A model generated the notes under the pieces. It was not told where the DNA came from. It searched no databases and saw only the letters and a program-made list of their open reading frames with translations. The translations under genes and the position numbers were made by a program. From contig VWZL01001322.1 of the NCBI GenBank assembly GCA_013396915.1, forward strand, positions 283,967 through 347,966: DNA of 64,000 bases. The letters are read 5' to 3'. Positions 13,401-26,391 of the stretch are shown here, piece by piece; the first letter of the stretch is position 1; each line of letters begins with the position of its first letter. The stretch comes from Stercorarius parasiticus. Lineage: Eukaryota > Chordata > Aves > Charadriiformes > Stercorariidae.

Positions 13401-13856
13401 ACACGGCTTTTCTCAACCTGACAGCATCTAAGGGACACAGAGCATTCGTCACAGCCCAACTTCTTCTCAAGCCAGCACAATTTTTAGAGGACTATTTTAC
13501 AACATCCTCCAGCCCAGCCATCATTCCTCTGCTGCTTCCCCCAGGAGATTACTTCCCCGCTAATTACTCTCACTGTCAGGAAGCTGCTTCCCCAGCAGAG
13601 CTGTGGCAGCTCCATGAATGATTGTGGTAAAGTTTTACTTCGTCTTGGTCAGGCTCTTCTTCAACACAGACACGCTGATCTATCAAATGGAGAAAAGGAC
13701 CTGGGAAAAAAATGCAACAGAAGCTGGGGCAGGAGGAGAAGGAACCATTTAACACCTAAACCTGGCTGAGAGTGATCAGATAGCATGGGCTTGGAATAAA
13801 GTGGAGTTGGTGCACACCCCTTAGCCTTTGTTAAACAGCTTGCTCTTCCTTTTATA

Positions 13857-14133
13857 CAATCATAGAACGGTTTAGATTGGAAGGGACCTTAAGGCCTACC
13901 CAGTGCCACCCCCTGCCCTGGGCAGGGACACCCCCCACCAGCCCAGGTTGCTCCAAGCCCCGTCCAACCTGGCCTTGAACCCCTCCAGGGATGGGGCAGC
14001 CACAGCTTCTCTGGGCAACCTGCGCCAGGGGCTCACCACCCTCACAGCCAAGAATTCCTTCCTCACATCTCATCTCAATCTCCCCTCTTCCAGTTTGAAG
14101 CCATTACCCCTTGTCCTATCTCTACATGCCCTC
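13857..14133 (-). mobile_element. CR1 LINE 3' fragment
   Basis: It begins CAATCATAGAACGGTTTAGA and GGAAGGGACC, continues with the GGCAGGGACA and CTTCTCTGGGCAACCTGCGC blocks, and stops after CCCCTTGTCCTATCTCTACA. It is closely related in text to the copy at 7048-7490, sharing long identical stretches such as CCTTGAACCCCTCCAGGGAT, so the two probably come from the same subfamily. Confidence 0.95.
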
Positions 14134-15944
14134 GTATTACACATGTATATGTTGCCTTTCATCCAAAGAGACCTGGAATAACTTATCACCAAGGGAGAAA
14201 CCAGCTCAGCCCCTCCTGGATGGCACCCTGCAGGTGAGCAAACTCCCAGGGATCCCAGTACCATTTTGCAGGACGCGAGGGTTGCCCACCTCGGGCAGGG
14301 CTCAGCCATAAACCCGGGCAGATGTGTGGTGCTAGAGCTGCTCTTTGGAGGAGGAAGGCAGAGCAGATGCAAGTTATTCCACCACGGAAAGGGGGCTGGC
14401 AGCTGAGCTGGGCGCTGAGAGCCCCCTCCTCCTTCAGGAGTGCAAACAGTTTATTCTCCTATACAAAATTCATAGTGAGCTGCGACTGCCACACGCTCAT
14501 CTCCCGCCTGCTAAATATTTATGAGCCGATTACGAAAAACAAATTTATCACTTTAGCCCTCAGCCAACTTTGGAAGGATTCAAATATTTATGCTGACTAG
14601 AAGCTCTACCCCCTCGCCTGCTTCCTCTCCCCCAGTTTGCTTCCCACTCAAGCAGAGGATGAAGCATTTTTGGTGCTCACCCCCCTCCCTGGGCAGTATG
14701 CTGCTGTTTGCTTTAATAATTTCTCCAGTTTGCTTGCGGAGTGTTTCTATCCAACAGCAGCGTATGGGGACTCCATGTCCCGAAGGAGCCGGTGGGTGGG
14801 GAGGCAGCTGGGACAGACACTGAGTATCCCTTAACAGCACAGAGCAGCGCTGTCGGCATCTGTAATTTGGGCCAGGTCCTTGGAGCTGGGGAGCTGCAAC
14901 TGGGAACACAGAGGAGCTTTGCCAAGTGAATCATTTCTTCCCCATCCCACCCTTTTGGCAAAGCCAGCGCCACCTTCCACTTCCAACAAAGGGCATCGGC
15001 AGCGCTTGGCTGGGGACGGGACATGACCCTTCACTTCCAACGGCAGATTTTCCTGCTGTCCCTGGTCAGCCGGAGTAGCTGAGCACAGTCACCCATGGCC
15101 CAGAGCGATGCTCGCTCAGCCTCTGCCATGGATTCCATCTGTCCACAGACACAAACAGGTCCCTCCCTAGGTCCCCCGTGCCCCGAACACACACACACCT
15201 ACTGCTGGCAAAGCCAGTGGGCAAAGTCCTCAGCTCGTCTGCTACAGCTGCGTGTTGCAGAGCTGCACATGGACCGCTTTCCTCCTCAGTTGCCTGCATA
15301 AAGACTATGAAAATGAACAGTAACAAATCTACACCTGCCACCGTTTCCCCTCAACACAGAGGAAGAGCCAAATCATTGCTAACAGGGGCAGCTCAGCAAG
15401 GTTTTATAGTAGCCCAGTAAATTCAGAGGCTGCAAGTTGCATCTAATTCAGAGCAGCTGCATTATCCCATTCAGGGAACTATAATTAAACCACCAACAAC
15501 AGCACTACATTTATGTTTAAATCTCTTTGTTGCCATTCTGACCAGCCAGATCAGCCCCTTTCTGCACATACAAATCAGTGCAAAAAAACCTCAAAATGTT
15601 CCTCGGAGGTACATCTCTACCATTTCTTACCAGTCATAGGAGGCTGCTTTAGGATATTTGATAGTGAGAACTGGCCTGACCATATGAACTACTATCAGCA
15701 GCTCCATTTTAAGCTGCTTCTATAGAAAATTGCTCTGCCCCATGTACCGTGCCCCTCCTGCCGACAGCATCAAAGAGTGCAACGACTGCACAGGACTCAG
15801 AATGAGACCCCAGAACGAGTCTTTGCAAATTAAAGAGCAAATCAAGCTAAAGGCAGTGAATCCCCAGCTGCTGGCTTGTCTCTCCTATGAGAATATTTAA
15901 CTTTACATAGTGTTTTTCCATGGGAACAAAAACATCCCACAAAA

Positions 15945-16083
15945 AGAGGCTATTGCCATCTCACAGATGGGGAAACTGAGGCAGAGAGGAGACACCGTTG
16001 ACCACAATCATTCCAGGTGGTCCGCGACAGCCATGAGACCCCAAGGCAAATCGGTGCTCTAGCCACAGGATGCTACTACCAGA
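15945..16083 (-). mobile_element. MIR-like ancient SINE
   Basis: TCTCACAGATGGGGAAACTG then AGGCAGAGAGG matches the reversed MIR core (TTTACAGATGAGGAAACTGA GGC). Further on, GACCCCAAGGCAAATCGGTG then CTCTAGCCACAGGATGCTAC matches the reversed MIR 5' part (CCAAAGCCCGTGCTCTTAACCACTA). MIRs predate the split of mammals and reptiles, so a recognisable copy in a bird is old. Confidence 0.75.
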
Positions 16084-17653
16084 CTAAAGCAATTCCACAA
16101 AATGTTTAAATTACGCCAGAAACCAGGAAGACAAACAAAACCATCAGGTTTGATAGTACAATTTATGTTTTTTAAGTTAGACCTGCCCCATTGGAGACAG
16201 ATGTGAATTTTTCACATTCTTTCTTCGATTCCCTCACCTAAACGTAACGGGAAGGAAAAGCAGCTTTTCCTCTCGTGGCTTGTTAGGCTGACACTGGGTG
16301 GAAATGATGTTTTTTTTGTTTACAAGCCGGGAAGCAGATCTGCGGGTTCATTCCTCCAAGCAGAGGAAGCCCAGGCACACTAACGCTTGACCTCTGCTCC
16401 GAGTAAAGCTCTGCAGCACTGTAAAGCCAAAGGCTTCTTCCCTTTCAATGTTTGCTGTAAACAGTTCGGTTAGGCAAGAAAAGCACAGTGAAAACCATCC
16501 AGTCCTTTCAAATAAGCCTTCAGCTGCACAATCTTTCACTAACAGTCATGGTGCAACTCACCCAGGTAATTAACAGCAAAGCCTCGACAACCAAAACAGC
16601 TACAGAGGAAAACAGATGTATTTGGCAACGCTGAAACACTGTGGGGAGCAGGAGTACAAACTGAAGGATGGGCTCGTACTGAGGAGGGATTCCCACTTTG
16701 CTTTTAGCGCCTTTGAATGCCTCCCCCTCCCAGAAAAGATGATTTTATCTTCCAGTCAGGATGAGAGAGGCAGCTGAGCATCAGTCAGCGCAGGGAGGAC
16801 AAGGTGAGCGGGGGCACAGCCGTCCCAGGGGTTTACACGCCCGGCACACACGGCTCCACACCCCCCCAGCACCACGCCAGGGGTTTTATTTCCTTTCAGT
16901 GTACAAAGAGTGGTTCATCTGAGCTTATCTCTTGTGCAGCGCTGCTGCTCTACCAGCGGAGAATCATCTCCAAAGAATGTTTCAGTAATGCTGCGGTGCT
17001 GAATTTCAGAGGGACACTTAATCTCGCCCGAGTGGTTCACTAGGGCCAACTTTCTGAGCATGAAATATTTAACTATCCACGGGCCTCCTGTGCTATAATA
17101 AAAGTGACTTCTAACAAGCCTCTGAAATAAATATGTGAAGAGGAAAGCGGGAGCTACTAAATACATAAAACACAGCCTAATTACTCTCTTCCTTCCCTCC
17201 CCACGAACCCAGGACACTGCTTACCCCCCCAGCAGCAAGAAACAAAACATCTCTAGATGCTGGGAGAGTCCACAGGGGAAGATTTGGAAAGACGAGGTCA
17301 ACATAAAGATTTGTGAGGAGCACTTACCAAGCTCTCCCTTATTTTGGGCATGTAAAAAATTTATCTGGCTTGCCTAAAAGAAATCAACCCCTGTATTTGA
17401 GCAACTTTAAAAACACTTTGAAAAGCCTCTCACTTCTTGCAGTTCCGCTTCTCCCCCACTCCAATTAACCCTGTCTTTTGGCATTTAACACCGTTAAAGA
17501 CTTACAAGTGAGCATTTGTCTGTTAATGTGATGTGAGAGTAAGAGTAGTGACACCCACCCGGGACCCCCTCTGAAGGGCAGTGCGGTAGAGAGGAGCTCC
17601 TGCTGCACAGATTCATCCCTGGCACAGAAGCTCTTAAGCAAGGTCAGCCTTAC

Positions 17654-18225
17654 CTCATCCCACTCTGAAGCGAAGGACGGGGACTTCTCCAGCCTCTTCT
17701 TCCCAGTGCTGCAGTTGGAGAGCGATTCGCTCCGGCTCCCCATGGCATCGTCCTCTGTCGGAGAGCAGGTCAGAAGATCAGAGTCCGATTTGGACAAGCT
17801 GCGGCTGAGTTTAAGCTCGGCTTTGGGCTTGCTCCCCGGGTGGGCTCTGCCCACAACTCTGTCCCCCTCTTCCTCGGCACCGCTGGGGTGCTGCAGCACG
17901 TGGGGCGTGACTACAGTTTCAGGATCCGCCCGGGTGACGTGCGTGTGCTGGACGGTTGCGTAGACCACTTTCTGGTTTTGGTCCGGAGAGCTGGTCCGTA
18001 CTGACGCAGAGGCAGGTAAGTCAGCATCCTCCAGCTGCATAGCAGGTGGGTGGCCGGTAGCTTCCGTCCCTCCTTTCTCCGTGGAGGAAACAAGCCTGAA
18101 AGGGTCCTCACTTATCTCACAGATCGGGGAAGAACCGTGAAGCAACCCTGAAAACTGCTCTGGAACCTGGATGTCCTGGCCGTCGGCAGAGTCCTGGCTG
18201 CGGCTGCCACTGCTCCTCCTGTGGT
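17654..18225 (-). CDS. ANKS1A: ANKS1A exon 12: large serine-rich linker exon
   Basis: This is a 572-nt exon (two bases plus 190 codons), with acceptor CATCCCCTTGAAG and donor GTAAGG. It begins DHRRSSGSRSQDSADGQDIQ and ends KSPSFASEWDE in phase 0. Conserved blocks are VPEQFSGLLHGSSPICE at the start, KPKAELKLSRSLSKSDSDLL in the middle and GSRSESLSNCSTGKKRLEKS near the end. The stretch between the first two is poorly conserved and probably disordered. RSLSKS, RSES and KSPSF are basophilic-kinase-like serine motifs (inference). In mammals the next exon starts the segment leading into the SAM domains; it is not in this window. The frame stays open for about 62 codons past the donor, to a stop near 17465. 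Confidence 0.95.
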
Positions 18226-18705
18226 CTTCAAGGGGATGAAAACAGAGCAGGGGGGAAATTAAAAACATGGAAGAAGCAGCAAAATCCCAGCTCTCCCCCT
18301 GCCCTCCCTCAGCGAGGGAGGGAGAGATAAAGAGAGAACAGTTCAGTATTGTTCCGCGTGCTCAACTTGTACCCAAAGTCATGGCATTTATGAAATTCCA
18401 AACACTGGCCTGATTTATGCAATCTGGCAGCTCTCCTTGTTGTTTTATTCCTGTTAACACTAACTATCAGGCCTTGCTATATAAGGCTAAGAGAAGTGCT
18501 AACTATATCCTGCAGAGAGAGCAAGTGAGGTAGGAGAAGCGGAGACGGAGGCTCCTGGAACATCTGATACATTTCCATAAAGGCCAAAGTGTTATTTAGA
18601 GCAGCGCTCCCTGCTCTTGGCACGAGCTGCGGGGTGGGAAAACTTCTGGACTGTAATCAACCTGCGAGTTCCAAAATCCATTCCCCCAAAAGAAAAAAAA
18701 AAAAA

Positions 18706-18706
18706 N
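18706..18706. other. Ambiguous base (N) in an A run
   Basis: A single N sits inside a run of A in intron 11. This is probably consensus uncertainty in homopolymer length, and it is not in an exon. Confidence 0.95.
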
Positions 18707-21700
18707 AAAAACAAAAAACACACACAAACCACAGTGCTTTCCTCCCTAGCGGTTTCTGAGTTTAACCTCTCCTCCCTACTCAGGGGAGAGAAATAAACAG
18801 TTTATGCAATAAAAAAAAAACTTGATCAGAAGTCTCCCTCTTGCAAGCGAACCACTGAACACAGAAGGGTCTGATCGACAAAGGCAGCGAGCTGCACGGA
18901 GCACCGGCTGTCCCAGAAATGTGACACTTATTCAGCTACTCTTGGACCAACAGCTTTAATATCAGGTACCAGGGCTCCGGATAAATCATGAATAATTGAC
19001 TCATCCCAATTGCCAAGCGTGTGCAGACATACGCGTACTCACCTTGGTCACGTTACACATGTGCATTTGAACTGGAAAAGCAAAACTTTGTAAAGCGAAG
19101 AAGTATGACGTGTGTTTACCAGGGATTCCTACACCTGCCCATAATTGCTTGCAAATTTTAACCACTTCCATTTAGTGCTGAAGGAACACTCTTCAGTCCG
19201 AGGACTAAAAACCGATGCTGCAAAGAACAATACAGCAAAGCACCCTGATAACGTGGCTCTGAAATGAAGGAGGATGTTTAGATGGGAAGAGGAAATTGCT
19301 TGCTTTGCAAGAGAGCAGCTCTCGGCAGCCAAGGCAAAGGAATCCTCATTTCAGCGAGGCAAAACAACTAATGAATTTTACTGATCTTTAATTAAAAGCA
19401 GCCTATTAGCAACAACAGTGAGATCAACTCCTTCCCCCCAAGCACCCTCCCCAGCACTAGGCTCGACCAGGTTATTTTCAAACGCTGACACCCATCTGGT
19501 TTTGTGGTCTGTCCTCACACCAGAAATGAGGCAGGAAAGGACTGAATTAGTCATTTATCTCTGCGAGCCGCTTCAGATGCTGGGGTCTCGTGCGCCCTGC
19601 GTTGGACGCATTTGTTTACTCCACAGAAATGCTAAAAGCAGTTTGCGCAGTTGGCAGCTGAGTCAGGAAGAGCCAAAGCCCAAACGGAGGTTGACTGCCA
19701 GGGCAGCGCGCCGGCGGAGCTCGCTTCTCCCCGGGATCAAGTGATGCGAGGGCTTATTTCATTCTGGATCCTACGAGTTAAAGATTCCAGGACAATGAAG
19801 TAGTTGTTGATTATCTTGCAGGGGCACAGAAACCACAAGTTCTGCAGCTGAAGTTGCCAAGGGGGAGGCACATCCCCCACGGGCAGGGGGTGTCTCCAGC
19901 ATCATTCCTAAGGCTGGCTGGGGAGTGCCAACAGCAGCGCCCCATCAGAAGATCTCAAGACCAGACTATGTTCAGTTATTCTGCATAAAGTTATGAAGCT
20001 GTAATGCTGGAGAGAAACCTCAGAAGAGATCAGACATGCCTGCACTCACAGGACAGATGGCTATTAATAAGAAAAAGCTACTGACCCAATAAGAGGGACA
20101 CAGCATTGATGGGACAGTCACATTAACCTGACGAGGAGCGAAAAACTTTAGCAAAATCAACAGCCTTTCTTCTTAACCTCTTTCCTGTCTTGGAAATAAT
20201 TTCTTCCATGCCCCAGCTTAACCTTTACTGACATTTCTGCTGAAGGCAGAGAGGCAGCCGGTGAAAGTTTATGCCACATGCTGGAACACTTGGGTCGAGC
20301 CAGAACAAAGTGCTCCAAATCCAGCTCCAGAGACTCACAAAAGGGCTCCTGTTGAGCAGAAATCACAGCCACCCATTCATCCTCGGGCCGACGAAGGAGG
20401 ACTTCAAAATACAAGGCAGCTGCCAGGGAAGGAAGGGGTGAAGCAAGGACAACAGCACTTGCTCAGAAGATGTGAGGAACATTTTGAAGGAGACATTTCA
20501 GAACATGTAACAGGTCTGAGCTGAAAGCTGCCGACAGAAGAACCAACATCGGCAGGGAAGAGCAATCTCACTCCTCCTCATCAGGAACACAGAGGGTTCC
20601 CCAGGGTTTCACGAAATTCTTTTGGGGTTTCAACTCAAGGTGCCTCAGGGTGGCGAGCAGAGAGGGCAGAACAACCACTGGCCACCTCGGGAAGGTGTGC
20701 CTTTTTGGGATAGGTTACTGACATGATTCAGCTGATGCGCTGATCACTTTTCTCACAGCAAAAAGATGAACAGTACTCATTTTTCAAGGCTGCAGTGAAT
20801 TTGGAGAAGGGGAAAATAATATTCAGGTGCTAGAAAAGCAGAGAGACCCCAGTTCTATCCATCTGCTGCACTTCAAGGGATTTGAAAGCATCCTCCTCCA
20901 GTTACACCTTCTAACCCAGAAAGGGAGTTGTCCTTAACCCAGGGACTTCTGTCCAACTCCCTGAGTTCATTTTACACCCAAGCACAGACATCTGACTGGT
21001 CCCAACATCTTCAGCCAATGCCTGCTGCAGGTTGCACCGACAGGAGGAACTTCCAACACCGAAATGGGAACAGGAACCCCCTTCTGGGTACAGGCTGCCT
21101 GCTTCCCAGGCAGGATTCAATTAAGAGCTTCCCTGCCAGCAGCCTGATGATTCCAGACACAAAGCACTTCCCTAAACTCCTACCACTAAGCTGCACCGCC
21201 CTGCCTCGATCAAATTTCTTTCCCTATATATCATCAGCAGGATTTGTTTCATGCCCCTGGATTAGGAGAATTGACACTGTTATTGCAGCTGCTTTTTGCT
21301 CAAGCTCCCCAATCTTAAAACTAGTGAGGGCATATGCCAGCTTCCAGCTTTCATATAGAAAAGGCTCCCCATGCCACACCATGCCAGAATTTGTCAAGTG
21401 AGGAGCATGCAAGTCTATATCCTGTGGCATAAAAGGCCACAGAAGAGAAGCTAGTCTTTAGGGTGCTACTTTAGAAATGCAAAAATAACCTTCACCTGTA
21501 GTAAAACTAAAACAAAGGCTCATTTACACAGCACAGTACTGCATGTGAAACCCAGAAATGTACAGTACGCTCCTCTTTTAGTCTCACTGAGCTCCGTCTT
21601 TTTGGGCAGAATTTATCCTTCAAAAGCTACCTGAACCTGTGCTCATTTGTGGCCCCTCTCCTAGTCCCCTTTTAAGAAAGGCTACAAAACACTGCCCTAG

Positions 21701-24257
21701 TTGCTGTGACTCTGCACAGAAGCTTCTAAGTACATCATGACAGCAGAAACATAGGCTTGGACCTAAGACATGGAAAAAGGGTTTGTCCTCCATCCATGAT
21801 AAAACCACGGGGGGCACACCTACGCTGCCATTCATCTCACAGCGAACCAAGAGGTTTCTGTCCATTCCAACCCTTCTAAGCAATATCCACGTGTCCCCGT
21901 AGATTCCCTCTCGTGATACCCATCCCACTGCTTCTGTAGCCACACTCTGGCTCTGTGAAAAGATATTTTCTTGAAATCTCTCGGCCGCATGCTTTGTCTT
22001 TTATCGTTGGGTCAGATATCTGGTTCAGCACACAGCCGTACACCTGGTTGAGCCAGTACAACCACAAAGAACAACTCTAGCAGGAGGAAGGGCAAAAGCA
22101 GGGACTTCAAGCCGGGCTTCCTATGGAAGCAGCACAGCAGAACCTCAACAAATACCAGTTTTTAAAAACCGTCAGAAGGAACCAAGTCAGTCCTACCTGC
22201 AGCTGGTTACTGCTGACTGCACTTGCGGGTGACTCTCCTGAGGAGCAAGACAGACATCAAAACTCAGAAGTATTTTCCGTATTCATCCTCCATCAGATCT
22301 CTGTGAACGCAGCAGGAGTTGTACAGTCTCCTCCCGGTCAGTTCACCACTTTTGGCCTATTTACAAGTCCCATTTGAAGGTCTGAGTGCCCTGGCTTCAC
22401 GCATGCGATTGCACGTAGTTTCCTTACCAAAGGGGATGGGAAAGCATTTGGCTTAAACCACTTCTGACACACTGCCCAAAACATTAGGCCAACTTTTCGT
22501 AGTGCTCCAGCATGTGACAGCAAACTGCTGCAACCTACACAAAAGGCAACCAAAGCCAGGCGGATAATACCACATTCATCTAGGCACTGGATACAAGACA
22601 AGTTGCAGCAAGAGGAACAAAGGCAGCTATCACATATGAAAGGCACCATTAAAACCAGCGTGCCTGAAATTCAGCCTTTCGGCTGCCCTGAAAAGCCCTT
22701 CTCAATAGCCCGCGAGAATCCCAGTCCTTCTCTCCTGACCAAAGGCTCCTCCAGAACACATCAAGCAACATCTAGAAGCCCAGCCTCTCAGATCGAGGGC
22801 CAAGAAGCAATTCAAAGCCATGCTTCAGCCCGCTCCTTGTCTTGGGATTGAGCTGCTGCCTTTGATGCTCCAGGACCCTTCTGATCCAGAGGTGGGAAAA
22901 TTTTCCAACACCCCAATTAAGGCTTCAGTCCATCACTCAAGCCCTCGTTCAACTTTTTGCCAAAATGACTCTGCTCCCTAAATGCATCTCCCCCCCACCC
23001 CCATCAGCTTATAACTCGCATTTCATACTCGCTACGTCTGCTTCCACATGCCCTTCTGGCAGCTGACCCCAAGTACTGCGAAAGCCAGAAACATTTCCTT
23101 TTGTTCCCAGCATAACAAAGCAGATTTCAAAGCTGATCCACCCTTCCAGAGCACTCATAGAACTCATGTGCAGAAAGAAGCAACCTGCAATGCTGTGTCA
23201 GAAGGCAAGGATGAACATCACAAGAGAAAACCAGTCAGCGCCTCGTTTCCTACTGGGGTTGAGAAGCCTGAAGTCACCGAGAGGACAAGCAGCAGGTGAA
23301 AAATGACACGGGGCCCTATCAAAGCTTGGCTGCTCCTGCAGGACATGGAGAGCTGCCAGCTGGGGACACTGCCACACTCTGAGATGTTTTGGAAAACAGC
23401 TGGTACCCTTTGGAGAAGGGGGACAAACAACCATGTCCCTTTCTCCAGGTCCACCGCGAAGAGCAACGGGAGATAGCCCTGGCAAACTTAAGAAATGCAA
23501 GAGATGAGAAACATCAGCAGCTCTTCACCTCCATTGCATCAAAGGCTCCACTGCATCAGTCATAGCGCTACTTGCATTTAAAGAGCGGACAAGTCCTGGA
23601 AGATGAGAAAACTCAACTGCATCCCTGGATTTCTCCCACTACTACAGTGGAAAGGGCTCTAGGTTTGTTACACACACAGTAACGCTTTCCATGGACTGCA
23701 AACCCTGAAGTCACAGCTATTACCTTTCTAGCTGCGCATTAAAAGACAGGACTCTGCTCCGGATCCTTAAGAGGCTGAAGATGCTTCCTGCAACCTCTCC
23801 ATGAAATGGGGCTTAGACTGCCTGCAGTACCAATGTCTTCAGGTGTTTCGGGGAAGAGATTTGCATCAGGAACAAGCAGATGTATTACTTGAAGATTTTA
23901 TTTCAATCTGACACATAATTACGACACACCTTCACTCCCATTAATCAAGCATAGACATGGTAGCCAGAGAAAGGCGCAAAGCCGTCAGGAATAGCTCACA
24001 CTTGAATAACCAGCAATAGCTGCATACTGAAAAGACAGCCCTGAAAGGTCCTGGTTCAATGCCTGTCGCCCAAGGGCTATTCCTGGCCAAGACTGCAAAG
24101 CACCAACCTGAAAAGCATCCTAACTTTGCCTCCGGCAGCAAGTGGCTTTGGCAAATCCTGGTGGGAAACCAATGACCTCTTGTGCCACCCTATACAAGCC
24201 AGGAGAGCAGCAGGACTCAAGGAATGAAAGCTGTCACACGCTGCAAGAAGTGGGGGG

Positions 24258-24258
24258 N
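24258..24258. other. Ambiguous base (N) after a G run
   Basis: A single N follows GGGGGG in intron 11. As at 18706, it marks a base-calling or gap-closing uncertainty outside coding sequence. Confidence 0.95.
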
Positions 24259-25114
24259 AGGGCAGTCAATGAGGCATCACATCGAGTCCGCGTTATCCTC
24301 CGCTCATCCTCAACACAAGACAGTTTCCAGGTTTAGAGTCCAAACTAAATCCTTCCACAAATTCCTGCTCAGGACTTTTGAATAAAAGCAAGAGATGTTT
24401 TTTCTCTAAAAAAAAAAAAAAAATCTTTTTTTGTTGTTGTTGAAGGGAAGCCAAAAAGCCCGGCAACAGCCAAACACAAGAGACAAGGTGTTCCCAGATC
24501 CTTTGTAAAGCACAGAAGTCCCTCTGGGACAAGAGAGCTGAGTTCGGTACTTAACCTGGCTATATCGTGGATTTTCAGTCAGTTCTAGAAGGGGCTCGCT
24601 CTACACAGGTTTGTTTTCCTCCTTTGTTAGTTTACATCTCAAATTAGCTTTAATACACAGCAGGATGTTGATTTTAAGACCAGGATAGCGGGGCAAATCA
24701 TCTGCTGATACCAACATGCAACGCCAGCAGGTCTTTAAATTCAGCTGGATGTAGAATACGCCTCATTTAAAAGCTTGGTTTAGTCCCTCTCACTTGTAAC
24801 AACAAGGCACAGCCTTCCACCCCTCTGCATTTACTTGACCGTGTATAAGATCTGCTTATTTTCTAAGTTAACGGAGTAGGTCCTCGCAATCTCTTCGTTG
24901 TCGAAACAGCAGAGCTGCCCTTCCTCCGTGCACATTTTGTACAGGAACATTTAGATCCCTCCTTTATAAAAGTGAAGATTACCAGGAAACAAAACAATTG
25001 CAATCCAGCCGCCCCACCCAGCAAAGAGTTTAATTGTTCCAGTTACTCTCTGCCCTCTATATTTCCCTTAAATGCAGCTCAGCAAACAGCTCTGCTTTTT
25101 GGACAGTCACTTAC

Positions 25115-25232
25115 CTTTTGTTTTCCTATCCACCGCAACGGGCTTTTTCGTTTCTGCTGTGAGCAACAGCTCGTAAGGGTGTTCTTCTTCCTCAGCTCCA
25201 CTTCCCTTGCTCTTTCCTCGTGCAACAGAGGC
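25115..25232 (-). CDS. ANKS1A: ANKS1A exon 11: second acidic PYE motif
   Basis: This is a 118-nt exon of 39 codons plus one base, with acceptor TTTTTCATTAG and donor GTAAGT. It reads ASVARGKSKGSGAEEEEHPY then ELLLTAETKKPVAVDRKTK, and its last G opens the aspartate codon of exon 12. AEEEEHPYELLLTAETKK is very like mammalian ANKS1A. The part before it (ASVARGKSKGSG) is diverged. The longest open frame over this stretch is in another reading frame, so the exon is easily missed; the phase chain (0 in, 1 out) fixes the correct frame. Confidence 0.93.
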
Positions 25233-26290
25233 CTAATGAAAAACAGCATAATGTAGCGCTCCACAAAGCAATGCTATTTATCCCGGCGATCAAGCACAAG
25301 GCCTCTTTATGCCATGGTTTAAGCAATTGGCAGAGGCGACACCTTCGCTGTGAAGCGTGATCCAAAATGTAATACTCCCCCCACTTTTTTTTTTTTGCCC
25401 CTCAAAAAAAAAAAACCCCACCAATCTCCAAACCCCTTTATCTTCTAGTCTTTAGGGTTGCTGCCAGCTTTCTAGCACTGACCAACTGACTCAGTGCACG
25501 AGGGCTGCAGACAGCCTAGACAGGGAAAAAGAGCTGAGACCGTTATTCCTGTTCATCCCAACTCAGACTTGCTGTTGCTATTGGAATTTGCATCGTCATT
25601 CACTATCTAATTGCTGGCCCTATTAGGACATGGCTAAAAAAAAAAAAAAGCCCAGATCCCCGCCACCTTCTCAGAAGTCTCAGATGGAGCATTTCTAACC
25701 TCAGGATGCACGGTGTATTTAGGACTAAAGAGCCCTCAGGCAACACTGTATAAACTCAGTTTAACCTCAGGACGTGCAGCAGCGAATCTACTCGTTTAAA
25801 TCCCCAAAAGCCCCTTGTTTGTGATATTGGCAGCCCCTCCAGCAAGCTGCTCTGGAAAGACACCATCCACGTGCAGGAATGCGGTCTCGCTGCAGGATCC
25901 AAATAAGTCTTGCTGCAGACTCGCACATGTTGGTCTACCTCACCGCCAAGGATGATAGGCATTCCACATCCTTAGAGAGCCACCAGTGCCATCCTGGTGC
26001 TAATGGGGCCAAACTGGGCTTCGAGACACCCTGCCTGCATGGTCAGCTGCCTTTCAGCACCATCTCCTGGCCAGACCCTGGCAGACTGATACAGCCCTGG
26101 CCCAGGAGCCATGTGTGCCTGCAGCCAGCCGCGGTGGGGTCAAACCCAAGCCAGAAAGCATCAATCCCTACCTGCTGCCAAGCTAGGGAAGGACAGGTCC
26201 AAACAAAACAACTCCCCAAGGAGGACTCCCGTAGTGGTCACAGTTGCCTGGAACTGTCTAGACAGCAGACTAAGCACCACCTCCAATTTC

Positions 26291-26345
26291 ATGCAATCGT
26301 CTAGGTTGGAAGGAACCTTCGAGATCATCAAGCCCAACCATTTCT
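26291..26345 (-). mobile_element. Very short CR1-like 3' end next to a longer CR1
   Basis: ATGCAATCGTCTAGGTTGGA then AGGAACCTTCGAGATCATCA resembles the first 50 bases of a reversed CR1 3' end (TCATAGAATC..GGTTGGAAGGGACCTT..AGATCAT). It lies 47 bp from the CR1 that starts at 26392. It could be a separate, extremely truncated insertion or an older copy beside which the longer one landed. Confidence 0.6.
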
Positions 26346-26391
26346 TCCCCAAAGAGAAAGCATCAGACTTGCTTTAAGGGCAAATAGATAC

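Larger units (their letters stand above)
1..17653 (-). other. ANKS1A: Intron 12 of ANKS1A (5' part)
   Basis: From the exon 12 donor GTAAGG to the window edge. I looked for the SAM and PTB exons of ANKS1A on the minus strand and saw none, so the intron exceeds 17.6 kb. It contains CR1 copies at about 504-1290, 7048-7490 and 13857-14133, a MIR-like SINE at about 15945-16083, a G/T-rich tract at 4581-4702, a TA/CA microsatellite at 6015-6044 and an alternating purine-pyrimidine palindrome at 6753-6788. Everything else looks like unique intronic DNA. Confidence 0.83.
18226..25114 (-). other. ANKS1A: Intron 11 of ANKS1A
   Basis: A 6889-bp intron. Apart from homopolymer A runs (about 18693-18710, containing an N at 18706, and 24408-24422) and an N in a G run at 24258, it is unique sequence without recognised transposons. 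The 157-codon plus-strand frame at 20928-21401 has no recognisable domain. Confidence 0.85.

Noticed and set aside
1..17653. Search for the SAM and PTB exons of ANKS1A downstream of exon 12
   Set aside because: I could not find segments matching the expected SAM or PTB motifs on the minus strand, so they are taken to lie outside the window. A profile search would be decisive.
20928..21401. 157-codon plus-strand open frame in intron 11
   Set aside because: No domain or conserved motif was recognised, and there is no promoter or splice context. It is most likely chance.
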